A stretch of 64,000 nucleotides of DNA from NCBI RefSeq assembly GCF_013035315.1, contig NZ_WQHP01000001.1:248001-312000 (forward strand). Direction: 5' to 3'. The notes beneath the pieces were generated by a model. It was given only the letters and a program-made list of their open reading frames with translations, was not told the DNA's origin and did not search any database. A program made the position numbers and the translations under genes. Positions 46,468 to 57,144 of this stretch are shown here, piece by piece (the stretch's first letter is position 1; each line of letters starts with the position of its first letter). The stretch comes from Ruegeria arenilitoris. GTDB lineage: Bacteria; Pseudomonadota; Alphaproteobacteria; Rhodobacterales; Rhodobacteraceae.

Positions 46468-47064
46468 ATGGGCGACACCAACGTCAATCTGGCCGAGCTT
46501 ATCGGATCGCGAATTTGCCACGATCTGATTAGCCCGATTGGAGCGATCACGAACGGGCTGGAACTGCTTGAAATGGTCGGGTCCGTGCAAGGCCCCGAGA
46601 TGGAGTTAATCTCGGGCAGTGTCGGCAGTGCCGGGGCAAGAATCCGGTTCTTTCGCGTCGCGTTCGGCTCGGCCAGTGACCAGCCGCTCGGTCGCGCCGA
46701 AGTTACCGAACTGTTGAAGGATGTTGAAAGCGTCGGTCGTGTGCGCGTCAACTGGCACGTGACTGAAGCCGTGCCGCGCAATCAGGTCAAGCTCGCCTTT
46801 TTGGCCCTGATGTGCTGTGAAAGCGCGATGCCGATGGGTGGAGAGGTAACCGTCGAAAACAACGGTGGCGCATGGACCGTGACGGGGGTTGCCGACAAGC
46901 TGAATGTCGACATGGACCTTTGGAAAAACCTTCCCAAGGGGCAGTTTGCCAACAAAGTCACACCGGCGCATGTTCAATTCGCGCTTTTGCCGCAAACGGC
47001 TGCGTCAATGGGGCGGCGGGTTGCGGCGGAAACTACCTCAACCCGCGTTGTGATCCGGTTTTAG
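46468..47064 (+). CDS. chpT: histidine phosphotransferase ChpT
   Basis: 198 residues. The dimerisation and phosphotransfer helices carry H18 in [21 protein letters not shown]; the remainder is a degenerate ATPase-like domain lacking nucleotide motifs. ChpT passes phosphate from CckA to CtrA and CpdR, controlling cell cycle, motility or gene transfer agent genes depending on the lineage. Its stop shares bases with the convergent proA stop (TTAG, 47061-47064). Confidence 0.93.
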   Translation: MGDTNVNLAELIGSRICHDLISPIGAITNGLELLEMVGSVQGPEMELISGSVGSAGARIRFFRVAFGSASDQPLGRAEVTELLKDVESVGRVRVNWHVTEAVPRNQVKLAFLALMCCESAMPMGGEVTVENNGGAWTVTGVADKLNVDMDLWKNLPKGQFANKVTPAHVQFALLPQTAASMGRRVAAETTSTRVVIRF

Positions 47065-48323
47065 GACCGAACGGTCCCGTTGCCGCGCACCAAGTATTTG
47101 AAACTGGTCAACTGAGCGGCCCCGACCGGGCCGCGCGCGTGCATCTTGCCTGTGGCAATCCCGATCTCGGCGCCCATGCCAAATTCGCCCCCGTCGGCGA
47201 ATTGCGTCGACGCGTTGTGCATCAGGATTGCACTGTCCAGCCGCTCAAAGAAGCGGGCGGCGGCAGTGGCATCTTCGGTCATGATACAATCGGTGTGGTT
47301 CGATCCATATTTCCGGATATGCGCAATCGCTGCGTCGATATCTGCGACCGGCTTGGCAGCGATGATGCTGTCGAGGAACTCCTTGCCCCAGTCATCGTCG
47401 GTGGCGGAAATTGTACCGTCGACAGCCAGATTGCCTTCGGCATGGACTTCAACACCGGCTGCAAGCAGCGCCGAAATGATGTCACGGCCCAGTGTTTCGG
47501 CCACGTCCTGATGGATCAACAGACATTCAGCGGCGCCGCAGATTCCAGTGCGCCGGGTCTTTGCGTTCAGCACGACCTCCAGCGTTTTCTGCGGATCGGC
47601 GGTCTTATCGACATAGATATGCACGATACCCTCCAGGTGGGCGAAAACCGGCACCCGCGCCTCGCGCTGCACCAGCCCGACCAAGCCCTTACCACCACGG
47701 GGAACGATCACGTCCACATAATCCGTCATGGTCAGCAATTCCTGCACCGCGGCCCGGTCGCGGGTGGGGACCAGTTGGATCGCGTCTTCGGGCAGGTTCG
47801 CGGCCTTCAACCCTTCGACCAGACAGGCGTGAATGGCGGTTGAGGAGTGGAAGCTTTCCGACCCACCCCGCAGGATCACCGCATTGCCCGACTTCAGGCA
47901 CAAGGCACCTGCATCGGCAGTCACGTTCGGACGGCTTTCATAGATCACGCCGATCACGCCCAGCGGAGTGCGAACACGCTGAATGTTGAGGCCCGATGCC
48001 ATGTCCCATTCAGACAGAACTTCGCCTACCGGATCGGCCTGATCCGCGACTGTGCGCAGACCGTCGACCATGCCCTGGACGCGCGCTTCATCCAGCATCA
48101 GGCGGTCCATCATCGCCGGGCTCAGGCCCTTTTCGCGACCGAATTCCAGGTCTTTCTTGTTTGCCTCGATGATCTGAGCGCGATTAGCCCATACCGCATC
48201 GGCAGCGGCGATCAGGGCTGCGTGTTTACGCTCGGCAGTCGCGAAGGCCAGATCGGCCGAAGCTGCCTTGGCGCGTTTTCCAAGATCGGCCATCAGGGCG
48301 GGAATATTGTCGAAATCCTTCAT
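47061..48323 (-). CDS. proA: gamma-glutamyl phosphate reductase
   Basis: 420 residues, aldehyde-dehydrogenase fold. It reduces gamma-glutamyl phosphate to glutamate semialdehyde for proline synthesis. Landmarks are [45 protein letters not shown] and the catalytic cysteine region [13 protein letters not shown]. proB lies upstream on the same strand after 44 bases. Confidence 0.97.
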   Translation of the reverse strand: MKDFDNIPALMADLGKRAKAASADLAFATAERKHAALIAAADAVWANRAQIIEANKKDLEFGREKGLSPAMMDRLMLDEARVQGMVDGLRTVADQADPVGEVLSEWDMASGLNIQRVRTPLGVIGVIYESRPNVTADAGALCLKSGNAVILRGGSESFHSSTAIHACLVEGLKAANLPEDAIQLVPTRDRAAVQELLTMTDYVDVIVPRGGKGLVGLVQREARVPVFAHLEGIVHIYVDKTADPQKTLEVVLNAKTRRTGICGAAECLLIHQDVAETLGRDIISALLAAGVEVHAEGNLAVDGTISATDDDWGKEFLDSIIAAKPVADIDAAIAHIRKYGSNHTDCIMTEDATAAARFFERLDSAILMHNASTQFADGGEFGMGAEIGIATGKMHARGPVGAAQLTSFKYLVRGNGTVRS

Positions 48324-48367
48324 CTCATATGCCTTTCGGTCGGTCTTATTTGTCTATCATTGCGCCG

Positions 48368-50505
<2,138 letters not shown>

Positions 50506-50533
50506 CTACTGCAAAGGCCCCATCGGCCACAAG

Positions 50534-51070
50534 TCAGAGTTTTTTACTGTAAGTCCAGGTAGGCACGTTCGCATCGCGCGCCACCGAGTAGCTTTCGGCA
50601 TCCCCAAGGTATTCAAACCCGCAATGGGTCAGCACCCGGGCCGAGGCCGGATTGTCCTGAAACACGCTGGCAAACATGGTGGCGTTTTCCAACGGGTTGG
50701 CATTGACCAGAGTTTCAACGGCCAGCGACGCAACGCCCGTGTTCCAATAGACAGGCGCGACCCAATAACCGACCTCGGACTGGTTGCGGTCCAGTCGCGT
50801 CAGTGAAATCAGGCCAATCAGCTCGGGACCACCATCTTTGGTGGCATCCATCGCCCAGACATCCTCATCCCGGTCCTCGGCCATCGAACGGGACACGAAT
50901 GCCTCGATCGAGCCGGGCGGCAGCGGATGCGGGATCGATGTGGTCATACGTGCCACGCGCTCATCACCTGCGTAATGTTCAATGAGACCCAAATCCGACC
51001 TGCGCAGCGGGCGCAGATCGAACCGCTCGGTTTCTATGACCGGCTGGTTTATGATCGTCTCCAGTTTCAT
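50534..51070 (-). CDS. GNAT family N-acetyltransferase (RimJ-like)
   Basis: 178 residues, acetyl-CoA-binding GNAT fold of the Acetyltransf_3 group: ETERFDLRPLRRSDLGLIEHYAG, EVGYWVAPVYWNTGVASLAVETL and FQDNPASARVLTHCGFEYLG. Members modify amino groups of small molecules or protein N-termini. The location between rpmA and obgE is common in Rhodobacterales. It is coupled to the 55-residue gene before it (TCATGA). Confidence 0.88.
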   Translation of the reverse strand: MKLETIINQPVIETERFDLRPLRRSDLGLIEHYAGDERVARMTTSIPHPLPPGSIEAFVSRSMAEDRDEDVWAMDATKDGGPELIGLISLTRLDRNQSEVGYWVAPVYWNTGVASLAVETLVNANPLENATMFASVFQDNPASARVLTHCGFEYLGDAESYSVARDANVPTWTYSKKL

Positions 51071-51234
51071 GAGTGCGTTCCTCCTCCGAACAACACGTAA
51101 ATTATGGACGCAAAAGCAAAACTAAATAACGTCCACATCAGATATTTGCGGCCCAGACGATGTTCAACCGCATGGGCAATCCGACCTTGTGTCAAGGTCG
51201 GTATAAAGCTTGCTGCATTGGTCATCGGGGCCAT
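51067..51234 (-). CDS. small single-pass membrane protein (55 residues)
   Basis: This short frame opens MAPMTNAASFIPTLTQGRIA, is basic in the middle (HAVEHRLGRK), then has one clear membrane helix YLMWTLFSFAFASIIYVLF and a Gly-rich end. Its TGA stop (51067-51069) overlaps the ATG of the GNAT gene, and the GNAT ribosome-binding site GGAGGAGG lies inside it, so coupling is likely. The predicted start has no strong ribosome-binding site; ATG 51225 is an alternative. Function unknown. Confidence 0.6.
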   Translation of the reverse strand: MAPMTNAASFIPTLTQGRIAHAVEHRLGRKYLMWTLFSFAFASIIYVLFGGGTHS

Positions 51235-51261
51235 TGATCAAAACTGCGTTAAAACGAGAAA

Positions 51262-51288
51262 GGGGACCGGCATTTTCTGCCGGTCCCC
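51262..51288 (-). terminator. terminator of rplU-rpmA
   Basis: An 11-bp perfect stem GGGGACCGGCA/TGCCGGTCCCC with a 5-base loop, followed on the minus strand by TTTCTCGTTTT. It lies 31 bases after the rpmA stop. Confidence 0.9.
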
Positions 51289-51319
51289 CTGGAATTTTTC
51301 AAACCTTACGGGTTTCGGC

Positions 51320-51589
51320 TTACTCTGCGGCCTCCGCCACTGGCAGGACCGAAATGAAGGTGCGGTTTTTGAGTCCCTTGTGGAACTTCACGGCGCCATC
51401 GGTGGTTGCAAAGATGGTGTGATCTTTGCCCATACCTACGCCCTCGCCCGGCCAGAACTTGGTGCCGCGCTGACGTACGATGATGTTGCCTGCGATGGCT
51501 GCTTGGCCACCGTACAGTTTCACGCCAAGGCGGCGACCAGCTGAGTCGCGACCGTTACGGGAGGAACCGCCAGCTTTTTTATGTGCCAT
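51320..51589 (-). CDS. rpmA: 50S ribosomal protein L27
   Basis: 89 residues beginning [20 protein letters not shown], invariant for L27, with [20 protein letters not shown]. There is no cleavable N-terminal extension of the Firmicutes type. It follows rplU by 11 bases. Confidence 0.98.
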   Translation of the reverse strand: MAHKKAGGSSRNGRDSAGRRLGVKLYGGQAAIAGNIIVRQRGTKFWPGEGVGMGKDHTIFATTDGAVKFHKGLKNRTFISVLPVAEAAE

Positions 51590-51600
51590 TCTCTCTCTCC

Positions 51601-52221
51601 TTAGCCTTTGGCCAGCTCTTTGGCCTGCTCAACCCACTCGGGTTTCACTTTGACCGTTTCGATAGCAGCAATCTGCTCGTCCGACAAGGCGGCCAGAGCA
51701 GCAAAGCTCTCGATACCGGCTTCTGCCAGCTTCTTGGCAGCGGCAGGGCCGACACCGTTCAGCTTGGTCAGATCGTCAGCGGCAGCAGCAGCGGCGGGTG
51801 CCTCTGCTTTGGCTTCAGCTTTCTTCGCAGTAGGCTTTTTCGCCGCCGGAGCAGCTTCGCCAGCCGGAGCCGAACCGGTTGCAGCTTTGATGCCAGACTT
51901 GTCAGCGCCCGACGCCAGGATGTCGGTGATCTTGACCAAAGTCAGCTTCTGACGGTGGCCAACGGTACGCTTCGAGCTGTGCTTACGACGGCGCTTGACG
52001 AACTTGATGACCTTGTCACCTTTGATCTGTTCGATCACTTCGGCCTGTACGCCTGCGCCTTCAACGAAAGGAGCACCAACAACCGGAGCGTCGCCACCCA
52101 GCATCAGAACATCGTTGAATTGAACTTTTTCACCTGCGTCGGCAGCCAGCTTTTCAACGCGGAGCACATCGCCCGCCTGAACCTTGTACTGCTTGCCGCC
52201 AGTCTTGAGGACCGCAAACAT
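51601..52221 (-). CDS. rplU: 50S ribosomal protein L21 with C-terminal helix-hairpin-helix extension
   Basis: 206 residues, twice the usual L21 length. Residues 1-103 are normal L21 ([38 protein letters not shown]). Residues 104-160 are an Ala/Lys linker ([18 protein letters not shown]), and the last 45 are a helix-hairpin-helix unit ([20 protein letters not shown]) that normally binds DNA or RNA. Similar tails occur in other Rhodobacterales. ATG 52221 is the L21 start; the longer frame lacks support. Confidence 0.95.
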   Translation of the reverse strand: MFAVLKTGGKQYKVQAGDVLRVEKLAADAGEKVQFNDVLMLGGDAPVVGAPFVEGAGVQAEVIEQIKGDKVIKFVKRRRKHSSKRTVGHRQKLTLVKITDILASGADKSGIKAATGSAPAGEAAPAAKKPTAKKAEAKAEAPAAAAAADDLTKLNGVGPAAAKKLAEAGIESFAALAALSDEQIAAIETVKVKPEWVEQAKELAKG

Positions 52222-52430
52222 GCGTCTTTCCTTTTCAAACCCGCGTTCTGTGGTCCCCTTTCGGGCGTTACTGGCTTTCGCCACCTCGAACAGCGCGCCC
52301 TTTTCGGGCTGTGTGACGACCTTTCGGGACAACCCCTTGGGTCAATAATGACGAGACCCGGCGCGGAGAAACCGGCCGGGATGCGCGCTTATCCATAGAA
52401 TGGCTGGGAAAGTCAACAGTAAATAGAGGG

Positions 52431-53231
52431 TCAAAGGTCCGATGCGCTGAGCGCGCGTGAGACCGCCTGCCCCAATTCAAAGTAGACCTGATCATAAATC
52501 AGATCGAAGCCGACAAAAAAGGCCTCATTCATGGCGCGTCCCGTATCGGTGCGGGAAAAGGCGATGTTCTCGCGCATCTGGGCTTCGGTCAGAGGCTGAT
52601 AAGCAAGCAGCAAAAAAGAGTACAGCCAAGTACGGGTCTCTTCGGTAACGCTGTCCTTTTCCGACAATAGCTGCGCCAGGATGTCTTCGGGGTTAGCGCC
52701 CGTTTCGCCGCTCAGGCCGCGAAAAAAGTTGTAATCCGAACTCAGGGAACTTTGGACATTCCTATCGATCAGATCATTGACCTCGATGTATTCGTCGACC
52801 AGCAGGAACAACGAGGTGTCCTGCGCACTGTCCAGGTAAGCCTCGCGCGCCATGTCCTTGATGGTTTCGTCCGCGAATGCCAGCCGTGCCGAGTTTTCCA
52901 GCGTGACAATGGTTTGGCCCACTTCGCTTTCAAAAAACACGATCGCGCGGTCCATTTGACTGTCTGTCAGGCGGCTCTCAAAGGTCTCAGCAATCTGCTG
53001 CTGCATCCGTTCGGGCGCGTAAATCTCCTCAATCTGGGCCTCGAACACCGGTCCGCCGGTGTTTCCCAGAAACGTCTCATCCAGTTCTTGCCCTTGCACC
53101 CTGCCCTCATCCCGCAGAATCTCAACGACCTGTTCGATCTTGAGCGCCTGCATCAGACGCTCGACCCGGTCCGAGGCAGCCGCAGGAACGGCGAATAGCA
53201 GAAAAGACAAACACGCAGCGGTCAGACGCAT
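52431..53231 (-). CDS. DUF2059 exported protein (first of a tandem pair)
   Basis: 266 residues with signal peptide MRLTAACLSFLLFAVPAAA. It is an all-helical DUF2059-type protein: SDRVERLMQALKIEQVVEIL and the repeat of amphipathic helices ending with FDLIYDQVYFELGQAVSRAL. DUF2059 proteins are periplasmic and of unknown function. Its ATG touches the last base of the upstream paralogue's stop (53231), so the two are coupled. Confidence 0.8.
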   Translation of the reverse strand: MRLTAACLSFLLFAVPAAASDRVERLMQALKIEQVVEILRDEGRVQGQELDETFLGNTGGPVFEAQIEEIYAPERMQQQIAETFESRLTDSQMDRAIVFFESEVGQTIVTLENSARLAFADETIKDMAREAYLDSAQDTSLFLLVDEYIEVNDLIDRNVQSSLSSDYNFFRGLSGETGANPEDILAQLLSEKDSVTEETRTWLYSFLLLAYQPLTEAQMRENIAFSRTDTGRAMNEAFFVGFDLIYDQVYFELGQAVSRALSASDL

Positions 53232-54073
53232 CAGATATCCTGTGCCGGGTGCAGTTCGGCCATTCTTGCGGCGAGGTCTTCGAACTTCATGGCCATGATT
53301 TCATATTGGATGGCGTTCAACAGCTCATAGACCTCTTGCATCAGCGGTTGCTCCAACGCGTCGGCATAAGCAACGACCTCGGCGTCCGAGAAGTCTTTAT
53401 AGGTATAGGCAGCCCCAGCCAGAGCGGACAGTTGCAACGCCTGCCGCATTCCGGTTTCGCTGCGCCGAAGCATTTCCCTAAGCTCATCGGCGCTCAGTTG
53501 CAGGTCGATCACACCCGAGGCGCTGGCCGCGAGAAGAAAGCGCAACTGAATCTCTTGCACAGCCCGCAAAGCAGTGCCGCTGGAGTCAATCGCGCGATTC
53601 ATGCGTTTGAGCTCTTCGACGCGTTTCGAGCCATCTTGGATCAGGCCCGATACGATTTCCTGCCCTTCCGTCTGCTTGGCTTCATCGTCTTCGATCATGT
53701 GAGACGCGTTTTCGGCCTGAACCAAGCGCTGCCCCAGGTCCGAAGCATAGAACTCGACCGCGTGGTTCAGCGCATCATCGCTCAGCGTTTGTTCCAGAAT
53801 CGAAACGGCGATGTTGTGCATGTCTTCGACATCAAAGACTTCTTCGGTCAGACGGGTCCAATCCGATCCAAACCCGTCGGGGTCAATGCCCAGCATCTGA
53901 GGCGCCGAGGCTGAAGCCAGCGCTATGCTTTCAAGGGCAACATCAAACCCGGTTGTGGTCAAAAACGCCTCGATCCGGTCCCGGCTGGCTGCAAAAGCCT
54001 GCTGCGACAGAAGAGCAAGGGTGAAAACAACGGCTGAAAGCGGCACAACGGCCCGGTGTAGAGCATAGGTCAT
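53231..54073 (-). CDS. DUF2059-like exported protein (second of a tandem pair)
   Basis: 280 residues from ATG 54073 with signal peptide MTYALHRAVVPLSAVVFTLALLSQQAFA. It is helical and similar in plan to the next gene: SRDRIEAFLTTTGFDVALESI, EFYASDLGQRLVQAENASHMI. The paralogues share the FYxSxLGQ / FFESEVGQ segment and length. This is the first gene of the pair in transcription order. Function unknown. Confidence 0.75.
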   Translation of the reverse strand: MTYALHRAVVPLSAVVFTLALLSQQAFAASRDRIEAFLTTTGFDVALESIALASASAPQMLGIDPDGFGSDWTRLTEEVFDVEDMHNIAVSILEQTLSDDALNHAVEFYASDLGQRLVQAENASHMIEDDEAKQTEGQEIVSGLIQDGSKRVEELKRMNRAIDSSGTALRAVQEIQLRFLLAASASGVIDLQLSADELREMLRRSETGMRQALQLSALAGAAYTYKDFSDAEVVAYADALEQPLMQEVYELLNAIQYEIMAMKFEDLAARMAELHPAQDI

Positions 54074-54196
54074 AAGCAAGAGCCTAGGCGAATTACGGCG
54101 TCAGGCAACGGAAAATCCCAGCTTTGTTAATTTTCGGAATTTTCTGCTTGCACCCCCGCGCGTTCCTCACTAAATCCCCCCCTCACAGACCCCCGC

Positions 54197-54286
54197 GGAG
54201 AGGTGCCGGAGTGGTCGAACGGGGCGGTCTCGAAAACCGTTGTGGGTGCAAGCCCACCCAGGGTTCGAATCCCTGTCTCTCCGCCA
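54197..54286 (+). tRNA. tRNA-Ser(CGA)
   Basis: A complete 90-base class II tRNA. Acceptor stem GGAGAGG/TCTCTCC, anticodon loop CTCGAAA with anticodon CGA (reads UCG), a long variable arm (GTGGGTGCAAGCCCAC), standard TTCGAATC T-loop, discriminator G and encoded CCA (54284-54286). Confidence 0.96.
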
Positions 54287-54485
54287 CAATCCCTTTCGGA
54301 TGACGGCCTTTTTCAAGCAAAGCGTGCGCAACGACCGCGAGGCGGCGTGTTATTGCCATCTGGTATGGTCAGATCGGCGCAGGCTGGCTCAATTCCCGGA
54401 TTTGAAGTGAACTCCGGGGAATTCCCCTTTGATTTCCGGTATTTTCCACCCATCTGGGCGACACGTATTTCAAGGAGATCCCCCT

Positions 54486-54980
54486 ATGTCGCGTACTCTT
54501 ATTCTCGCAGTTATCGTCGCTGGCCTTGGCGCTGGCATCTACTATTACCTAAATCAACCTGAACCCACGCCTGCTGAGCGGCTGCAATCGGCGGCGCAAG
54601 AAGCGGGCGAAGCCGTGAACGACGCCGTTGACGCGGCCACCGAGCAAGCGAATGAGGCTGCATCTTCGATCACAGAGCAGGCTACCGAAGCCGCCGAGCA
54701 AGCCGGACAGGCAGCCACCGATCTGGCAAACCAGGCCAGCGATCAGGTTGCCTCACTGGCCACGCAAGGCCAGGATCTGGTGAATTCCTGGATCGAAGAA
54801 GGCACGCTTTCCGTTCAGAACTTTGACTATGACGCCATTGTCGCCTCGGTTCAGGACAGTCAGTTGTCGCAGGACCTGAAAACACAGGCGCTGAATATCC
54901 TTGATGAAATCAAGGCGTCACCTCAGTTGATTGCAGAGAAAATCGAAGAGTTGCGCACCCTTCTGACATCTCAGCAATAA
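54486..54980 (+). CDS. membrane-anchored alanine-rich coiled protein
   Basis: 164 residues. ATG 54486 follows AAGGAG. An N-terminal membrane segment (TLILAVIVAGLGAGIYYYL) is followed by about 70 residues of 11-residue-like amphipathic repeats rich in Ala, Glu and Gln (QSAAQEAGEAVNDAVDAATE), resembling LEA or apolipoprotein-type helices, then a polar C-terminal helical domain (DYDAIVASVQDSQLSQDLKTQ). It is probably periplasmic and tethered. Function unknown. It has its own terminator. Confidence 0.7.
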   Translation: MSRTLILAVIVAGLGAGIYYYLNQPEPTPAERLQSAAQEAGEAVNDAVDAATEQANEAASSITEQATEAAEQAGQAATDLANQASDQVASLATQGQDLVNSWIEEGTLSVQNFDYDAIVASVQDSQLSQDLKTQALNILDEIKASPQLIAEKIEELRTLLTSQQ

Positions 54981-54985
54981 CCCTT

Positions 54986-55020
54986 ATGGGCCGTTCGCTT
55001 CAGAGCGGCCCATTTTTTTT
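54986..55020 (+). terminator. terminator of the coiled protein gene
   Basis: TGGGCCG..CGGCCCA stem followed by eight T residues, starting 6 bases after the stop codon. Confidence 0.92.
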
Positions 55021-55160
55021 GTCGCGGGCAAGCTCCCGCTACGTCAGTTCCCACTTTGATTGACGTATGGACGGGCGTTTGGTTGGCTGTTTCCTAAATC
55101 CGAATACCACACGCACCAGACCCGGTCGGTCCTGTGCCTGTACAGCAGATAGGAGACAGC

Positions 55161-56189
55161 ATGACCACCCTGCCCCCCAAAATGTTCGCCGTAATTCAAA
55201 CCCATGACGGGTACACCGGCTCTCCGTCTGGGCCATTCATCGAGGACGCCGCCGATTGGTTGGCCGAGGCCGAGGTCGACATTCCCGAACCCGGTCTCGG
55301 ACAGGTTCTGATCAAACTGCGCACGGCATCGGTGAACCCGTCCGACATTCACTTTATCAAGGGCGAATATGGGCAGCCGCGCGTCAAGGGTGTGCCGGCC
55401 GGATTTGAGGGCTGCGGCGACGTTGTTGCAACCGGCAAAGGGGCCGAGGCATTGCAGGGTCAGCGGGTCGCCTTTGTCGCGGCAGGTTCAGGGGCCTGGG
55501 CTGAATATGTGGTGACGCAGGCACTGATGTGCATCCCGCTGCGTCCCGACATTTCGGATGAGGACGGATCGGCCCAGATCGTGAACCCCATGACCGCGAT
55601 GGCCATGGTCGATATCGCGCGCGGCGCCGGTGAGGCCTTTGTAGTATCTGCTGCCACCAGCCAGTTGGGCAAGCTGATGTGTGCTCTGGGTCGTGACCTT
55701 GGGTTGAAACCCATTGCCCTTGTGCGCCGAGCTGAAGCTGTCGAAGTCATAAAAGCGCATGGTGCACATGAGGTTCTGGTCACTACAGATCAGGATGTGG
55801 TCCAGAAATTCTCTGAACTCAGCCATGAATTAAAACCCCGCGTCTTTCTTGATGCGGTCGCGGATCAATTGTCCGAACAGCTGTTCTGCGCGATGCCCAA
55901 CGGCGCGCGATGGGTTGTTTACGGAAAACTCAGCCCCGAGCTGCCAAAGCTGACACAGACAGGTCAGTTGATTTTCATGAACAAGCGGATCGAAGGGTTC
56001 TGGCTGACGCAATGGATGACCTCGACCCCGCCTGCGGACCAGATGCGCGTGGTTGCGGAAGTTCAGGCCCGTTTTGCTGATGGACGCTGGAAAACTGATG
56101 TGTCGGAACGGCTTAAACTGCGTGATGTCGTGGGAAAATTGGCAGATGCGCTGAAAAAGAGTGACGGAAAGGTTCTGATCACGCCATAG
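55161..56189 (+). CDS. zinc-free MDR alcohol dehydrogenase/quinone oxidoreductase-like protein
   Basis: 342 residues from ATG 55161 (AGGAGACAGC upstream). GroES-like domain LGQVLIKLRTASVNPSDIHFIKGEYG and Rossmann domain FVVSAATSQLGKLMCALGRDLG, in which the usual GGVG is replaced by SQLG. Zinc-binding cysteines are lacking. Close relatives include trans-2-enoyl-CoA reductase-like and quinone oxidoreductases. The substrate is unknown. The next operon starts 76 bases further. Confidence 0.82.
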   Translation: MTTLPPKMFAVIQTHDGYTGSPSGPFIEDAADWLAEAEVDIPEPGLGQVLIKLRTASVNPSDIHFIKGEYGQPRVKGVPAGFEGCGDVVATGKGAEALQGQRVAFVAAGSGAWAEYVVTQALMCIPLRPDISDEDGSAQIVNPMTAMAMVDIARGAGEAFVVSAATSQLGKLMCALGRDLGLKPIALVRRAEAVEVIKAHGAHEVLVTTDQDVVQKFSELSHELKPRVFLDAVADQLSEQLFCAMPNGARWVVYGKLSPELPKLTQTGQLIFMNKRIEGFWLTQWMTSTPPADQMRVVAEVQARFADGRWKTDVSERLKLRDVVGKLADALKKSDGKVLITP

Positions 56190-56198
56190 TAGTACAAG

Positions 56199-56251
56199 GC
56201 CCCGAACGTAGCAGGACGTTCGGGGCTAAAAAAAACGCCGGGCATACCGGC
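56199..56251 (+). promoter_or_regulatory. tandem hairpins in the leader of the second liv operon
   Basis: An 11-bp perfect stem GCCCCGAACGT/ACGTTCGGGGC (56199-56226), then an A-run, then a small hairpin GCCGG/CCGGC (56237-56251) ending three bases before the GGGAGGAG site of livH. The first lacks a T-run, so it is a weak terminator for the upstream gene or part of a structured leader. Confidence 0.5.
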
Positions 56252-56265
56252 ATGGGAGGAGAAAA

Positions 56266-57141
56266 TTGGATAACGCGCAGCTGCTGATCAGCGGGCTGGC
56301 GAATGGCTGTGTCTACGGCCTGATCGCGCTTGGATTTGTACTGATTTACAAGGCAACCGAAGCCGTGAATTTCGCGCAAGGCGACTTCATGATGCTGGGT
56401 GCCTTTGTCACCATCGGACTGACGAATACCGAATACATGGGGTTGCCATTCTGGCTGGCATTGCCGATCTCTCTGGGGATCATGGCGGCTTTGGGGTACC
56501 TTCTGGATCGCCTAATCATCCGGCGATTGTTCGGGGAAAGCCAAACGGCCGTGGTGATCCTGACCATCGCATTGGGTTTTGTGATCCGGTTCGTCGCCGG
56601 GCTGATCTGGGGGCACGAGCCGCAGACATTGCAAAACCCACTGGCCGGTAAAGAGGTGCGTTTCGGCGGGCTGGTTCTGGGGATGGAGGACGTGGCGGTC
56701 ATCGTCGTCACCATCCTGCTGACCTGGGGCCTGTATGTTTTCTTCAGCCGCACCAAGCTGGGTCTTGCGATGCAGGGCGCCTCTCAGAACCAGTTGGCGG
56801 CCTATTACATGGGTATCCCGGTTAAGCGCGTGCAGGGGTTCATCTGGGCCCTCGCCGGAGTGGTCGCCGGGATCGCCGGTATCCTTTTCGCTGCAAAAGG
56901 TTCGGTCGATCCCAGCAGTGGCTTGCTCGGTATCAAAGCCTTCGCTGCGGCGGTCATCGGTGGTTTCGGCAGCCTGCCCGGTGCTCTGGCCGGAGGGCTG
57001 GTTGTCGGCGTGATCGAACCCTTCGCCAGCCGATACATCGCCGCCGGGTACAGTCAGGTCGCGCCTTACGCCTTGTTGTTGGCCGTGCTGATCTTCCGTC
57101 CAAACGGGCTGTTCAGCCAGGTTCGGGTCAAGAAGGTGTAA
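56266..57141 (+). CDS. livH: Liv-type ABC transporter permease LivH
   Basis: 291 residues starting with TTG (56266) after the strong GGGAGGAG site. It has about eight membrane segments and the LivH hallmark EAVNFAQGDFMMLGAFV near residue 40, with GGFGSLPGALAGGLVVG near the C-terminus. It is the first gene of the plus-strand operon livH-M-G-F, acyl-CoA synthetase, binding protein. It is a different lineage from the livH at 13049 (shorter, unlike sequence). Confidence 0.93.
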   Translation: MDNAQLLISGLANGCVYGLIALGFVLIYKATEAVNFAQGDFMMLGAFVTIGLTNTEYMGLPFWLALPISLGIMAALGYLLDRLIIRRLFGESQTAVVILTIALGFVIRFVAGLIWGHEPQTLQNPLAGKEVRFGGLVLGMEDVAVIVVTILLTWGLYVFFSRTKLGLAMQGASQNQLAAYYMGIPVKRVQGFIWALAGVVAGIAGILFAAKGSVDPSSGLLGIKAFAAAVIGGFGSLPGALAGGLVVGVIEPFASRYIAAGYSQVAPYALLLAVLIFRPNGLFSQVRVKKV

Positions 57142-57144
57142 GCG

